From Pyrinomonadaceae bacterium (GTDB lineage: Bacteria > Acidobacteriota > Blastocatellia > Pyrinomonadales > Pyrinomonadaceae), in assembly GCA_022843305.1 (NCBI GenBank), contig JALHNX010000012.1:1-52642 (forward strand): a stretch of 52,642 bases of DNA, in the 5' to 3' direction. Under the pieces are notes generated by a model. That model was given only the letters and a program-made list of their open reading frames with translations, had not been told where the DNA came from and ran no database searches. Shown one piece after another: positions 22,662 to 29,951 of this stretch. The first letter of the stretch is position 1, and the number at the start of each line of letters is the position of its first letter. The position numbers were made by a program, and so were the translations under genes.

Positions 22662-23439
22662 TGGCTTTCACCTCCAATTTCTTCTGACCGCCGTCCGCCC
22701 GGCTGAGGAACGGGACTGAAGACCCGAGGATCCTGTTGACCAATTCTTCCTGAGTGTCGAAGTAATGCGCCGAGGTGCAGTGGTGCTGATAGGTTCCCAT
22801 TTCCAAGTGGGGCATCGTCGCCTGTAATATCTTCAGGAGATATTCCTGGAACAACGTGAAGCAGAAGACGTCGTAGATCACCGTCGTCGCCATATTGTTA
22901 GACCGCATTTGACAGTGGCAGTGAAGTTTATTGCCGCGGATAAAAAATGTGAGGGATTCGATGCACGGGTATTCTTCTTTGGTCCCCGTCCCAAGCATCT
23001 CGAGGTCGCCCTCATCGAGTATGGAGACCACCGCCCGGCGGCTGCCCGGATCCCGCAAAAGCTCGTCGACAATTTTGGGTAACTGTCTGACGATTCGCGG
23101 ACCATACGCCGTCGAAAAATTTGCCTGGTTAGGGGCATTGAGCTTCTTCGGATCGACGTAATTGGCGGCGTTCGGATTGACTCCGGAGACATACGCGTAG
23201 TCATCGCTGCCATTGAGCATCCAGAGGAAGAACTTCATCGCAAATTCGTAATTGCCGTTCCTCTGCTGGTTCCAGACTATCCTGTCGTAGGGGTTAGTCA
23301 ATTCAAAACTGAGATTGGTGATCTCGCGGTATAAAGTGCCACGAGCTTCACCGGTGAACTCGGGATTGTCCCAGAGATCTTTTAAGATCGCCAGATAAAT
23401 TGGCTCAAAACTATTGTTCCTGTAGAATTTTGTTAACAT
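22654..23439 (-). CDS. Thymidylate synthase-family pyrimidine hydroxymethylase
   Basis: A 261-residue ThyA-superfamily enzyme: SRRAVVSILDEGD, catalytic EYPCIESLTFFI (Cys159), HCQMRSNN (Arg179, Ser180), DVFCFTLFQEYLL, and SAHYFD near 225. Twelve positions along from the conserved Arg, where E. coli ThyA has the substrate-selecting Asn, this protein has Asp190, as in T4 dCMP hydroxymethylase. That points to 5-hydroxymethyl-dCMP, although hydroxymethyl-dUMP or dTMP cannot be excluded. The partner kinase fusion, MazG-like pyrophosphatase and dCMP deaminase support modified-pyrimidine synthesis. The start at 23439 follows AGGAGAG. Confidence 0.8.
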   Translation of the reverse strand: MLTKFYRNNSFEPIYLAILKDLWDNPEFTGEARGTLYREITNLSFELTNPYDRIVWNQQRNGNYEFAMKFFLWMLNGSDDYAYVSGVNPNAANYVDPKKLNAPNQANFSTAYGPRIVRQLPKIVDELLRDPGSRRAVVSILDEGDLEMLGTGTKEEYPCIESLTFFIRGNKLHCHCQMRSNNMATTVIYDVFCFTLFQEYLLKILQATMPHLEMGTYQHHCTSAHYFDTQEELVNRILGSSVPFLSRADGGQKKLEVKANG

Positions 23440-23821
23440 TGGTTTCTCTCTCCTGTTGCTCCTCACGGAGCTGTTGTAGACGTTTCTCGAAGTTGTTACG
23501 TTGCACCTGAGGGAGTTCTTCGATTATCTCCTCCCAAGTGATTTCTCGGGTCAACTGAAAATTGGCGAGGAATAACAAAATGTCGATCAATTCGTGGATC
23601 ATCACTCTGCGGTTCTCGCACTGTTTCGTCTTCCGACCGAGGACGCCCTCGGGTTGTGTGCGTCTCAATTCAAAGACTTCCTCAGCAGCGCGATAGAGAT
23701 ATGCCTCTGCCAAGAGATTCTTCTGACGCTGATCGACCGTGTCGAGATCGATCCCATAGAGTCTTTGGAACTCCTTTTGGCGTCCCAAGATTTTGTTCAT
23801 AAATTCGAAGAACTCAACCAT
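23411..23821 (-). CDS. MazG-like all-alpha NTP pyrophosphatase (dUTPase/dCTPase type)
   Basis: A 136-residue helical protein with the metal-binding pattern of dimeric dUTPase/MazG enzymes: EAYLYRAAEEVFEL (ExxxxxxEE) and, after a loop, HELIDILLFLANF (ExxD). A long charged C-terminal helix follows. Such enzymes hydrolyse unmodified dUTP or dCTP, as T4 gp56 does, so that modified nucleotides enter DNA. Overlaps at both ends and a GGAGGTG before the ATG place it in one translational unit with the hydroxymethylase and Nudix genes. Confidence 0.78.
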   Translation of the reverse strand: MVEFFEFMNKILGRQKEFQRLYGIDLDTVDQRQKNLLAEAYLYRAAEEVFELRRTQPEGVLGRKTKQCENRRVMIHELIDILLFLANFQLTREITWEEIIEELPQVQRNNFEKRLQQLREEQQERETNVNKILQEQ

Positions 23822-24272
23822 TAAAATGCACCTCCTGAATTTCGAATTTGAAAACTTTATTTGGAAGTTGAAGCGGCGACCAAAGTCCCATCGGGATCAA
23901 ATACCGGAGATTCGGGATCACCTTGTCGGGGAGGGGATTAACACGGTGAATTTTCACCTCTTCATCGCCCAATCCATAATTGGTATACCAATTCCAGTGA
24001 AAGTCCTGGACGTTGATAAAAAAGTGGACGATCCAGGGTTCGGGATCGTGACCAAAGAGATCGGCGAAATTTCTCCACTCGGCGTGGTTAATCGAAATTG
24101 AGCACTCCTCGTCAAACTCCCGGACCATCGCTGCATAGGGCGTCTCGCCGTCCTCAATTTTACCGCCGATCCCATTCCAATATCCCTTTTGCCAATCGGG
24201 GCGTTGTTTCTCGACGAGGGCGATGAAGTCAAGACTGTGACTGATCAAAAATCCTGCGACGTATCTTTTCAT
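23814..24272 (-). CDS. Nudix hydrolase
   Basis: A 152-residue Nudix enzyme. The Nudix box is complete: GKIEDGE, seven residues, then REFDEECSI (Gx5Ex7REUxEExGU form with Cys-Ser-Ile at the end). The N-terminal strand VAGFLI and the WNGIGG lead-in are canonical. It hydrolyses a nucleoside diphosphate linked to another group; the substrate is unknown and might be a modified dNTP given the neighbours. GGAGGTGCAACG precedes the ATG, which overlaps the upstream stop. Confidence 0.9.
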   Translation of the reverse strand: MKRYVAGFLISHSLDFIALVEKQRPDWQKGYWNGIGGKIEDGETPYAAMVREFDEECSISINHAEWRNFADLFGHDPEPWIVHFFINVQDFHWNWYTNYGLGDEEVKIHRVNPLPDKVIPNLRYLIPMGLWSPLQLPNKVFKFEIQEVHFNG

Positions 24273-24655
24273 CGTTGCACCTCCTTTTTATCTCGGTCAG
24301 GACAGAGCTCACCGTGAGACCACAGACCGCCGCAATGAATGCAATTGGGGACAATGAGCCTGGGCTCCAGACGAGTGACCTTTCGACCATATTTCATTCC
24401 GAAAGTCTGGATCTTCATCGCCTCCTGTAGCTGACACAAAATTGAATCCAGAGCGATCAGCTGACCGTGCCTCTGCATCATCGACAGTCGATAACCCTCG
24501 AGGATTCGAGTCACATAGAACTGTGATCCGTCCCAGACTTCCTGCAATACGATCCAGAGATCTCCAGCAACAAGGCGAATCCGGAGAAATTGATTTTCAC
24601 GGAGCGGCGTCGATCTCATCAATTGAATGGCTTCTTGCCACGGTGTTGGCATCAT
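24269..24655 (-). CDS. Small zinc-knuckle hypothetical protein
   Basis: A 128-residue protein. The C-terminus carries CIHCGGLWSHGELCPD, which could bind zinc with two Cys, a His and a further Cys; the rest, rich in Leu and Arg, is unrecognised. The ATG at 24655 overlaps the upstream stop (ATGATG) and follows GGAGGTG; an upstream frame to 24763 would overlap heavily and is rejected. Confidence 0.66.
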   Translation of the reverse strand: MMPTPWQEAIQLMRSTPLRENQFLRIRLVAGDLWIVLQEVWDGSQFYVTRILEGYRLSMMQRHGQLIALDSILCQLQEAMKIQTFGMKYGRKVTRLEPRLIVPNCIHCGGLWSHGELCPDRDKKEVQR

Positions 24656-25230
24656 TTTGCACCTCCACAGAAGAAGCAGATCGCCGACTCGTAGGTGTAA
24701 ACACACATTCCGACCGGCGATTTTGCACACTCCATAATAGACGAGATCCGATGACTCTGCCAATGATAACCCGGGATCAGCGAAAATCCCTGGTTCCGGA
24801 TCGTGGCGAGTTGCCTTTCAATTTCCTGGAATGCCCGTTTGATAATCTTCCGGGATTTCTCAGCCGAAAGTTTATTGTTGGGGATTGGTGTCCGGGAGAT
24901 CCGGGTGGCAAAATACTTTTCGGTTACGACGTAGAGGTCGTTCTCGAAATTGGTCCCGGGATTGATCCGCTGCTTCCCGGTCAGGGCGATCAAGCCCATA
25001 CGGACCAGCGGGGCAAAATTGGGAGCGACAATGTCTCGGGGTCGCCCCAACGCCTGAGACACTTCGTAGGAAGCAAGCCCCTCCGGGTGGGTCTCCAGTG
25101 TCTTCAGGATTTTGTGGCGAATGCTGCCCGGGGTAATTCGACGAGCTGCCTTCTTGCTCGTCGCAGGGTCAGTGCGACGAGCGTGTGCAGGCTCCTCCTC
25201 GAGCATCTTCAATAATGGGCTATCGACCAC
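24652..25230 (-). CDS. Winged-helix DNA-binding-like protein
   Basis: A 192-residue protein. After a basic N-terminus (DPATSKKAARR) comes a winged helix: IRHKILKTLETHPEGLASYEVSQALG, then a recognition-helix-like PNFAPLVRMGLIALTGKQR. The C-terminus has a Cys pair (ICFFCGG). The likely start is GTG at 25230, which follows AGGAGCAGAACAATC, eleven bases inside the upstream gene; longer ATG starts (25269) overlap more. It is probably a transcriptional regulator, but there is no direct evidence of its site. Confidence 0.7.
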   Translation of the reverse strand: MVDSPLLKMLEEEPAHARRTDPATSKKAARRITPGSIRHKILKTLETHPEGLASYEVSQALGRPRDIVAPNFAPLVRMGLIALTGKQRINPGTNFENDLYVVTEKYFATRISRTPIPNNKLSAEKSRKIIKRAFQEIERQLATIRNQGFSLIPGYHWQSHRISSIMECAKSPVGMCVYTYESAICFFCGGAK

Positions 25231-25765
25231 GATTGTTCTGCTCCTCAAATTCTTTTCGGACTTGCTCAATTGTCTGCGCCTCCTGACCCAAGCGTTTTTG
25301 AAGTTGCTGAATCAACGGAAGCAGCTGACGCTTCTCGTCCCACTCAGAACTTTTGATCCATTGCCCCGTCGAATCCCAGAGCGTCGGAAAGACGACCTTC
25401 GTGTCGTTGCCGAATTGGACGCCGAGACAAAGTCGCTGGTCCAAATTTTGGACTTGCTCCAGAGTAAACAACAACTTCCGGGTAAATGTCGAATCGACGC
25501 CCGATTGGACGGCGTACTTCCGGAGAGGAGTCTCAAAGTAGAAAACGGCTTTGAAACCCTCTTTCCCTTTGAACACCTTTTTCCGAATCTTAACCTGGAC
25601 TAGTCTCCCGTATAACGCAGTTTCTTCAATAGAGATCTTGCGATCGTTGTCATAGTCGAATTTATACCAAGGTGTCTTCGCATCTCCGTCCTCGGACTCG
25701 CCGATGAAGATGAACACAGTGGTCGGAGGGTCTCCAAACCCCCACGGATTTTCCTCGTTTATCAT
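25220..25765 (-). CDS. Hypothetical protein, first gene of the leftward operon
   Basis: A 181-residue protein. The central part (RLVQVKIRKKVFKGKEGFKAVFYFE) has the strand pattern of an OB-fold and the C-terminus is a coiled-coil-like helix (LIQQLQKRLGQEAQTIEQVRKEF). A single-stranded DNA-binding role is conceivable but unsupported by a family match. It is directly behind the promoter at 25818-25850 and leads a long overlapping gene series into the modification and replication genes. The leader is TTCTAGGGAGCGAAAA, a variant of the common one. Confidence 0.7.
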   Translation of the reverse strand: MINEENPWGFGDPPTTVFIFIGESEDGDAKTPWYKFDYDNDRKISIEETALYGRLVQVKIRKKVFKGKEGFKAVFYFETPLRKYAVQSGVDSTFTRKLLFTLEQVQNLDQRLCLGVQFGNDTKVVFPTLWDSTGQWIKSSEWDEKRQLLPLIQQLQKRLGQEAQTIEQVRKEFEEQNNRGR

Positions 25766-25817
25766 ATATGTTTTCGCTCCCTAGAATTTTTGGTCCCATA
25801 ATTGGTGACCGAGATCC

Positions 25818-25850
25818 ATAGTATCTCAGAATTTTACAAAAGTAAACCCC
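25818..25850 (-). promoter_or_regulatory. Early-type promoter (family copy 6), leftward
   Basis: GGGG, -35 TTTACT, 17-bp spacer (TTTGTAAAATTC, a rearranged version of the usual motif), -10 TACTAT. It forms a divergent pair with the promoter at 25891-25923, about 40 bp apart, with the A-rich stretch between them serving both. The leader has a GGTC..GACC hairpin. Confidence 0.83.
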
Positions 25851-25890
25851 AAAAAATTATTTTTCAAAAATGTGAAAAAACTTCTTGTCT

Positions 25891-25923
25891 GGGGTTTACT
25901 TTTAGAATTTTCTGTAGTATACT
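25891..25923 (+). promoter_or_regulatory. Early-type promoter (family copy 7), rightward
   Basis: GGGG, -35 TTTACT, 17-bp spacer with TTTAGAATTTTCTG, -10 TATACT. The RNA starts near a GTGC/GCAC hairpin (25934-25947), then TTTTGAGCAAAA and GAGGAACAAAA before gene 25979. Confidence 0.87.
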
Positions 25924-25978
25924 AGGTTTGTAGGTGCTTAAGGGCACAAAAATTTTGAGCAAAATCTGAGGAACAAAA

Positions 25979-26194
25979 ATGAATTTACAGGAAACACACG
26001 TATTACGCAAATTGGACGAAGCCGGTCAGGGGGTCATCGAAACCCAAAAGGGCGACGTCCTCGTCAAGGCGACGAAGTTCAACGGTTTCGTCGCCATCTT
26101 AAAGGATACGGACACGGGCAAACTGTGGAACACCTACGGGCAACTTCCGAGTATCGCGTTCCTCAACCTGGTTACCGAAATCAACAAAAAATAA
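25979..26194 (+). CDS. Small hypothetical protein, first gene of rightward operon
   Basis: A 71-residue protein with a compact alternating-strand pattern (VIETQKGDVLVKATKFNGFVAIL). No family recognised. It is preceded by promoter, leader hairpin and GAGGAAC at suitable spacing, and followed after 19 bp by the AAA+ gene in the same transcript. No hammerhead ribozyme separates this pair, unlike several other two-gene early operons here. Confidence 0.72.
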   Translation: MNLQETHVLRKLDEAGQGVIETQKGDVLVKATKFNGFVAILKDTDTGKLWNTYGQLPSIAFLNLVTEINKK

Positions 26195-26213
26195 TTCTAA
26201 GGAGCAAAACACT

Positions 26214-27767
26214 ATGGACACCAAAAAATTTACGATGATGGAACTTTTTCAAGCCGGACGCCGCGCCGGGACACCGATCTTCGCGATCAGCAGTTTCGAC
26301 TACGAAGCGACGATCCAACAAATCGTCAGTTGGAATGCGAAGAAAGCCGCTGACAAACAGGAGCCCATTATCCAGTGGGATTCGATGCGCGGTTGGATGG
26401 GCAGAAACGAACTCGGGAAAAAGGCGATCGAAGAGGCACTCTCAGGTGAGCCGATCGAGTCGACGATCGGACCCATCGGTCAACTGGAGTTCGCCGTCAA
26501 ATTACCCGAAGATACGATGCTGTTTATGATGAACGCGCAACATTACTTCGACCGCGATGGTCAACCCGCTGCCCCCAAATTCGTCCAGGCAGTCTGGAAC
26601 CTGAGAGACATCTTCAAATCCAACGGTCGCTCGCTGATCCTCTTGGGACCGAGTTTCACAATCCCCGCCGAGCTTCAGCAGGACGTCCTCCGCCTCGATG
26701 AAGAGTTACCCGACGACGAGCAGTTGGACGTGATCATCAGAGCCGCGGCAGCCGACGCAGGGGTCGATCTCCCCGAAGACTCAATTCCCCTCGCGATCGA
26801 CGCCCTCCGCGGGATCGCCGCCTTTCCGGCTGAGCAAGCTGCCGCGATGAGCATCACCAAGAAACACGGTCTCAACGTCGCCCAGTTGTGGGAGCGGAAA
26901 CGCCAGTTGATCAACGAGACTCCGGCGCTCACGGTCTGGCTCAACGGCGAGAAATTCAACGACCTCGGCGGCTTGGCTGAGATCAAATCCCGGTTCCGCA
27001 GAATCATCGCCGGCAAACGTCGACCCCGAGTCGTCGTCTGGCTCGATGAGATCGAGAAGCAGATGGCGGGTGTTGGGACAGATACTTCCGGAACTTCGAC
27101 GGATCAATTGGGGGTGCTCCTCAACGAGATGGTTGAAAAGGACTACACGGGCACGATTTTTGTCGGCGTCCCGGGAGCAGCCAAATCGGCGATGGCGAAG
27201 GCGATCGGCAACGAGGCTGAAGTCCTGACGATCAAACTGGATCTCGGTGACGCGAAGGGTCAATTCGTCGGTCAATCCGAAGAGAAGATACGACGGGCGA
27301 TGAAGATCATCGAAGCCGTCGGCGGTCACGGTGGTGCTTTCTTCGTCGCGACGTCCAACGACATCTCGGCGATCAAACCGGAACTCAAACGTCGCTTCAA
27401 AAAAGGCATCTGGTTCTTTGATCTGCCGGATTCAGAAGAGCGGACGGCGATCTGGAACATCTTCCTCGACAAATACCCGGACGTCGACCCCAACGACCTG
27501 ATGAACGTCGACGACTCCAATTGGACAGGCGACGAGATCCGGACTTGTGTCACCACAGCCTGGGAGGAGGAAGTCTCCCTCAGCGAGGCAGCTCGATCGA
27601 TTATCCCAGTCGCGATCTCGGGACGGGAGCAGGTTGAGCGACTGCGGCGTGAGGCGAACGGAAAATACAATTCAACAGGTGCACCGGGCGCCTACACGTT
27701 GATCGGCGACGCGGATCCCACCCAAAACGCCGCCAATTCGGGTCGAAAGCTGAAATTGGACGACTAA
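26214..27767 (+). CDS. Ycf46-like AAA+ ATPase with transposed Walker B
   Basis: A 517-residue AAA+ ATPase. Residues 1-240 resemble the N-terminal region of Ycf46-type ATPases (SLILLGPSFTIPAELQQDV, LPDDEQLDVIIRAAAADAG). The ATPase core has Walker B VVVWLDEIEK at about 273-282 followed by the DTSGTST segment, and only then Walker A GVPGAAKS at 318-325, LDLGDAKGQFVGQSEEKIRRA, sensor 1 FFVATSNDIS, and arginine finger LKRRF. In the usual order Walker A precedes Walker B. All catalytic residues are kept. It ends GRKLKLDD, the shared tail. DUF1257 and DUF2997 partners lie downstream. Confidence 0.85.
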   Translation: MDTKKFTMMELFQAGRRAGTPIFAISSFDYEATIQQIVSWNAKKAADKQEPIIQWDSMRGWMGRNELGKKAIEEALSGEPIESTIGPIGQLEFAVKLPEDTMLFMMNAQHYFDRDGQPAAPKFVQAVWNLRDIFKSNGRSLILLGPSFTIPAELQQDVLRLDEELPDDEQLDVIIRAAAADAGVDLPEDSIPLAIDALRGIAAFPAEQAAAMSITKKHGLNVAQLWERKRQLINETPALTVWLNGEKFNDLGGLAEIKSRFRRIIAGKRRPRVVVWLDEIEKQMAGVGTDTSGTSTDQLGVLLNEMVEKDYTGTIFVGVPGAAKSAMAKAIGNEAEVLTIKLDLGDAKGQFVGQSEEKIRRAMKIIEAVGGHGGAFFVATSNDISAIKPELKRRFKKGIWFFDLPDSEERTAIWNIFLDKYPDVDPNDLMNVDDSNWTGDEIRTCVTTAWEEEVSLSEAARSIIPVAISGREQVERLRREANGKYNSTGAPGAYTLIGDADPTQNAANSGRKLKLDD

Positions 27768-27822
27768 TGCAGCCAGTTTAAGCAGGTTTTATCTGTGAGT
27801 CCAGGGGATAATATCTCCTGGA
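27767..27822 (+). repeat. Dispersed 45-bp element, copy 3
   Basis: ATGCAGCCAGTTTAAGCAGG...TTTTA (GCAGGTTTTA at 27782-27791), 15-bp gap with GAGTCC, GATAATATCT at 27807-27816. Here the 3' part also forms a TCCAGG..CCTGGA hairpin with TTTTC after it, so it may double as a weak terminator of the AAA+ gene. Confidence 0.75.
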
Positions 27823-27887
27823 TTTTCAGTTTATAGGGCGTCCTCCAGTGATGCTTAAAAATAATTTGAAAAAAGTTGCATTTCCAC

Positions 27888-27916
27888 TTTACATCTGCAA
27901 TTCAATGAGATATAGT
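27888..27916 (+). promoter_or_regulatory. Sigma70-like promoter of gene 27978
   Basis: -35 TTTACA, 17-bp spacer, -10 TATAGT. It has the same upstream A/T tract (AAAATAATTTGAAAAAAGTT) as the main promoter family but lacks the GGGG and the TTTAGAATTTT spacer motif and has no leader hairpin. Confidence 0.78.
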
Positions 27917-27977
27917 TCAAATTGCTTCGGGATAAGCCCGAGCATATTTTAGGAAAATTACAGGAGAAAAATTTATT

Positions 27978-28475
27978 ATGGCTAAGACAGACGAAACGAA
28001 AAAAGCCGGCGCGACGGGCACCGGCACGGCAACGGCAACAACGGAAGAGGCGAAACCGAAAGTTCGCCGGCTAAATATGGCGACGGAAGAATACGTCGTC
28101 GGCACGGACACGGACGCGAAAAACAAGACGCTGAAAGGCTTCTCGAATCTCTACCCGGCTCGCAACGAGGCGAAAGCTCAGATCAAAGCCGGATCCAAGA
28201 CACAGGTCAAAATCTGGGTCCGCGAAATCGAAAGCAAAAAGCTGACCGAGCACGTGGACACCTACGAGCCGAAGAAAGAATCCCCGGCACCGGCTGCTGA
28301 CGCCCCCAAGGGCAAGGGCAAGGGCAAGGCGGGTGACGCGGCTCCGGCGACCGATGCGGGAACGGCGACGACCGGTGACGCAGCAACAACCGCCGCGGCG
28401 GCGAATACCCCGGAAACTGCTCCGGGAACTCCGGCGACTGAGCAAAAAGTCGAACCGGTTGAAGATGCCGCCTAA
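27978..28475 (+). CDS. Ala/Thr/Pro-rich protein with short folded core
   Basis: A 165-residue protein. Residues ~30-85 look folded (VRRLNMATEEYVVGTDT..., IKAGSKTQVKIWVREI); both ends are low-complexity Ala, Thr, Gly and Pro with a GKGKGKAG run. No family recognised. AGGAG lies 11 bases ahead of the ATG. The composition suits an abundant, flexible, DNA- or protein-binding early product, but this is an inference only. Its gene is closed by the inverted repeat at 28504-28558. Confidence 0.72.
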   Translation: MAKTDETKKAGATGTGTATATTEEAKPKVRRLNMATEEYVVGTDTDAKNKTLKGFSNLYPARNEAKAQIKAGSKTQVKIWVREIESKKLTEHVDTYEPKKESPAPAADAPKGKGKGKAGDAAPATDAGTATTGDAATTAAAANTPETAPGTPATEQKVEPVEDAA

Positions 28476-28503
28476 GGCGTAGATCGCGTAGTTGTTTGCT
28501 CCG

Positions 28504-28558
28504 AACCCCGGAAGTGAATTATTTTTGGTAAATCCGAAAAAAGTTCACTTCCGGGGTT
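28504..28558 (+). terminator. Inverted repeat overlapping the next promoter
   Basis: AACCCCGGAAGTGAA pairs with TTCACTTCCGGGGTT, 15 bp, around a 25-nt A/T-rich loop. The right arm ends inside the -35 of the promoter at 28553-28585. It may terminate gene 27978-28475 or expose/occlude the promoter; the T-rich run after it is the promoter itself. Confidence 0.6.
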
Positions 28559-28585
28559 TACTTTTAGAATTTTTTGGGATATACT
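28553..28585 (+). promoter_or_regulatory. Early-type promoter (family copy 8)
   Basis: GGGG, -35 TTTACT, 17-bp spacer with TTTAGAATTTT, -10 TATACT. The leader carries the GTGCTTAAGGGCAC hairpin (28596-28609), the same as at 25934, then the TTCTAAGGAGCAAAA site. Confidence 0.87.
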
Positions 28586-28634
28586 AGATTTGTAGGTGCT
28601 TAAGGGCACAAAAAATTCTAAGGAGCAAAAAATT

Positions 28635-28901
28635 ATGGACACCAATTTAACAGTAGAAACAATGAGCAAAGAAGATCGCGAACGTCAGATGTATGGCTTG
28701 ACCGCCCAGGAAATGATCGAGGATTTCAATATGTGGAATATCCCCGGCGACGCGGCGATGATGCAGATGCGGGCGATGGGAATTTTGAGCGACGTCCAAG
28801 AGGGTCTCAGCCGCGGAGTTCTCAGCGACGAAGATGTCCGCCAGGGTCTCAACCGCGCCAAATATTTTATGAGCGAAGTCAAGCGTCAGCTGCCTCGCTA
28901 G
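28635..28901 (+). CDS. Small helical hypothetical protein, promoter-proximal
   Basis: An 88-residue acidic, Met-rich helical protein of unknown function. The start follows TTCTAAGGAGCAAAAA. Its TAG stop overlaps the first base of a hammerhead ribozyme, so the transcript would be cut directly after this gene. It is the first gene of the operon that includes the DUF1257 and DUF2997 proteins. Confidence 0.75.
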   Translation: MDTNLTVETMSKEDRERQMYGLTAQEMIEDFNMWNIPGDAAMMQMRAMGILSDVQEGLSRGVLSDEDVRQGLNRAKYFMSEVKRQLPR

Positions 28902-28953
28902 ATCGAAACGGGTCTCAGACCCGTCCAGGCGTCAGGCGTCTGCTGATGAGATC
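28901..28953 (+). ncRNA. Type II hammerhead ribozyme (copy 3)
   Basis: GATC, GAAA, stem III CGGGT/ACCCG with loop CTCAG, U, cleavage-site C, stem I CAGGCG/CGTCTG (one G-U) with loop TCAGG, CTGATGA, GATC. Predicted cleavage is between 28925 and 28926. It starts at the G of the upstream TAG stop, and ATTTTAAGGAGC follows 3' of it. Confidence 0.92.
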
Positions 28954-28983
28954 AGATCAAATTTTAAGGAGCAAATAAATTTT

Positions 28984-29433
28984 ATGAGTCACGTGGTAGC
29001 AATCGAAAAATCAATCACCGATCTCGACGCCCTCAGACGGGCGTGTCCGGGATTGGGTCTGGAGTTCCGCGAGGGGCAACGGACATATAACTGGTATGGC
29101 ACACACGTCGGGGACTATCCCCTCCCGGTCGGATTCACGATGGAAGATCTGGGAAAATGTGAGCACGCGATCGTCGTCCAGGACGCGAATGCGAACACCT
29201 ACGAAGTCGGCGTGGTCCGGCGTCGGGACGGGAAACCGGGTTACACCCTCCTCTTCGACTTCTACGCCGGCGGATTTGGTCTGATGCCCTGCATCGGCAA
29301 AGACGCGGGTCGGCTGTTGAAAGAATACTCAGCCGAAGTCTCCATCGCCGAGCTGAAGCGAATGGGCAGAGCGGTCACCAAACACTACAACGAAAACGGG
29401 GACGTCGTCCTCAGAGCAAAAGTGAGGGCTTAA
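28984..29433 (+). CDS. DUF1257 (Ycf35-like) protein
   Basis: A 149-residue protein matching the DUF1257/Ycf35 pattern: start MSHVVAIEKSITDLDALRRA, middle HAIVVQDANANTYEVGVVRR followed by GYTLLFDFYAGGFG, and a C-terminal YNENGDVVLRAKVRA strand. Its biochemical role is not established. In bacteria and phages, genes of this family travel with DUF2997 and a Ycf46-type AAA+ ATPase, and all three occur in this operon set. The mRNA 5' end is made by the hammerhead ribozyme, and the site TTTTAAGGAGCAAA follows. Confidence 0.78.
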   Translation: MSHVVAIEKSITDLDALRRACPGLGLEFREGQRTYNWYGTHVGDYPLPVGFTMEDLGKCEHAIVVQDANANTYEVGVVRRRDGKPGYTLLFDFYAGGFGLMPCIGKDAGRLLKEYSAEVSIAELKRMGRAVTKHYNENGDVVLRAKVRA

Positions 29434-29437
29434 GAAT

Positions 29438-29644
29438 ATGCATCAAAATGACGAATCGGAAATCATTGTCACAATCCCCGAAGAGGGGTCAATCACGATC
29501 CAGGTAGTCAACGTGAAAGGTGAAGGCTGCAAGGATCTCACGGCTCCCCTGGAGCGGAAACTCGGTGTCAAGATCAGCGACACCCCGACCAAAGAAATGT
29601 ATGAGGAGGCACGGATCGGTGAACGAACAAATAATCGTTATTAG
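29438..29644 (+). CDS. DUF2997 protein
   Basis: A 68-residue protein with the DUF2997 signature: EIIVTIPEEGSITIQVVNVKG followed by the conserved GEGCKDLTAPLERKLG. It starts four bases after the DUF1257 stop, the classic gene pair. Function unknown; the strand-strand-helix pattern and pairing suggest a partner of the DUF1257 protein and of the AAA+ ATPase. Confidence 0.78.
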   Translation: MHQNDESEIIVTIPEEGSITIQVVNVKGEGCKDLTAPLERKLGVKISDTPTKEMYEEARIGERTNNRY

Positions 29645-29951
29645 AGAGGGCGGAGTTATTGAAATGATCGCGGACGGGGAAGTCTCCTCCGCGATCATCG
29701 GAAACGACGATCGGAAAATTCGCCGGGCGTCACACGTAGAGCCGCTCAATTGGCTCCTGAGGATCTTTTTTCACTTTTTGAGGGGGAACTTCGGTGAAGA
29801 GGGGAAAGTCGCCTCCTGGACGCGGAATTGGAATTGCGTCTGGAGGGTGAATATGATCCCGAGCAACGGTCCCATCTTCGGTGCTTTTGATAATCGCGAC
29901 GACGCCTTAGAAGCGGAAGTCAATTGGCTCAACACCAATTATTTAATATGA
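29619..29951 (+). CDS. Hypothetical protein with GTG start
   Basis: A 110-residue protein of unknown function. The GTG at 29619 follows GAGGAGG and overlaps the DUF2997 gene by 26 bases; an upstream ATG version (29520) is less likely because most of it would overlap in another frame. It has two strand-rich halves with a Trp-rich centre (WLLRIFFHFLRGNF) and a repeat of VNWLN-like ends. Confidence 0.65.
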   Translation: MNEQIIVIREGGVIEMIADGEVSSAIIGNDDRKIRRASHVEPLNWLLRIFFHFLRGNFGEEGKVASWTRNWNCVWRVNMIPSNGPIFGAFDNRDDALEAEVNWLNTNYLI

